NCBI GenBank assembly: GCA_029552545.1
Contig: JAKPDO010000044.1
Coordinates: 1-52,725, forward strand
Direction of reading: 5' to 3'
DNA from: Planctomycetota bacterium
GTDB lineage: Bacteria; Planctomycetota; Phycisphaerae; Sedimentisphaerales; Anaerohalosphaeraceae
Length of the DNA: 52,725 nucleotides
Position 1 is the first letter of the stretch. Every line of letters begins with the position of its first letter. Both the position numbers and the translations under genes were made by a program. The notes under the pieces are model-generated. The model saw nothing but the letters and a program-made list of their open reading frames with translations, did not search any database and was not told the DNA's origin. This document shows, one piece after another, positions 52,541 to 52,725 of the stretch.

Positions 52541-52725
52541 CCGGAATAGGGGGGCTGACTGGCCTTTTCCTTGAAAACCGGTACGGGCTGTGTTGGTTTC
52601 TTCTCAGTTTTTTCTCCCTCCAGCAGCTCCACGCAAAGATAGATTATATCAGCGGAGAACCCTGCCAGTGCATAACACCCCAGAATGCCCCCTTTCTGCG
52701 GCGAAAAGACTGTTTCAGTTATTCG
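52525..52725 (-). CDS. Possible 3' end of a convergent gene, cut by the window edge
   Basis: The minus-strand frame is open for 66 codons from the right edge to a TAA at 52527-52525. It reads FSPQKGGILGCYALAGFSAD, then IIYLCVELLEGEKTEKK and a Pro/Lys tail ending PYSGYGVL, which looks like the end of a small membrane protein. It overlaps the GH127 gene end by 16 bases. No start is inside the window, so it is tentative. Confidence 0.4.
   Translation of the reverse strand, partial: RITETVFSPQKGGILGCYALAGFSADIIYLCVELLEGEKTEKKPTQPVPVFKEKASQPPYSGYGVL

Overview
The window looks like a chromosomal segment from the Planctomycetota, most likely class Phycisphaerae and close to Sedimentisphaerales. The reasons are several proteins with PEP-CTERM-type C-termini, modular LamG/Ig/dockerin-like surface proteins, an ECF sigma factor of the type described in Rhodopirellula and Verrucomicrobium next to a FecR/NPCBM-like partner, and a mix of housekeeping and lineage-specific hypothetical genes. 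Ferredoxin-dependent 2-oxoacid oxidoreductase genes and a C_GCAxxG_C_C protein suggest an anaerobic, sugar-using lifestyle. Taxonomy is inferred from gene content only.

Layout. 1-2.5 kb: the end of a parallel beta-helix protein with a dockerin-like segment, then a PEP-CTERM protein. 2.5-6.6 kb (minus): topA, groES and metK. 6.9-10.9 kb: a secreted hypothetical, a methyltransferase, a GT2 glycosyltransferase and, convergent with it, a GT-C membrane glycosyltransferase. 10.9-13.6 kb (minus): M48 protease and LemA, separated by a four-helix-bundle gene bounded by inverted repeats, plus a zf-TFIIB protein. 13.8-16.3 kb: an amidohydrolase, an NSS transporter and a 42-codon MetS-like small subunit. 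16.3-17.0 kb (minus): MazG-like and Rrf2 proteins. 17.4-24.4 kb: a signalling block (STAS antagonist, RsbW-like ATPase, unknown, YfiR family, hybrid kinase, REC-kinase, response regulator).

24.4-31.1 kb (minus): a tightly packed operon acnA, LOG-like, secreted hypothetical, hisD, C_GCAxxG_C_C, ACT-like, cysK, MazG-like. 31.3-32.9 kb: a second LemA with a DUF3137 membrane protein. 32.9-33.7 kb (minus): an isolated flagellin-like protein. 33.7-34.9 kb: an odd, nearly gene-free stretch with GC-only palindromes, stable hairpins, a strong promoter and a 51-codon candidate gene. 34.9-35.5 kb: a PEP-CTERM protein with a possible thioester Cys/Gln pair. 35.7-38.4 kb: a four-gene VorB-type 2-oxoacid:ferredoxin oxidoreductase. 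38.4-40.7 kb: an ExbD/TolR-like protein without an adjacent ExbB, and a large secreted hypothetical.

40.9-52.5 kb is the most distinctive part. An ECF sigma factor overlaps a FecR/NPCBM-like membrane protein and is followed by four secreted proteins that share one N-terminal module of about 220 residues. That module is joined in turn to Fn3-like/Ig-like/LamG/dockerin-like (twice), to a PEP-CTERM anchor, and to a dockerin-like/Ig-like/GH127 arabinofuranosidase/LamG chain. The locus reads as a dedicated surface polysaccharide-binding and degrading set, probably controlled by the adjacent sigma/FecR pair (inference). No tRNA, rRNA, CRISPR or insertion sequence was recognised.
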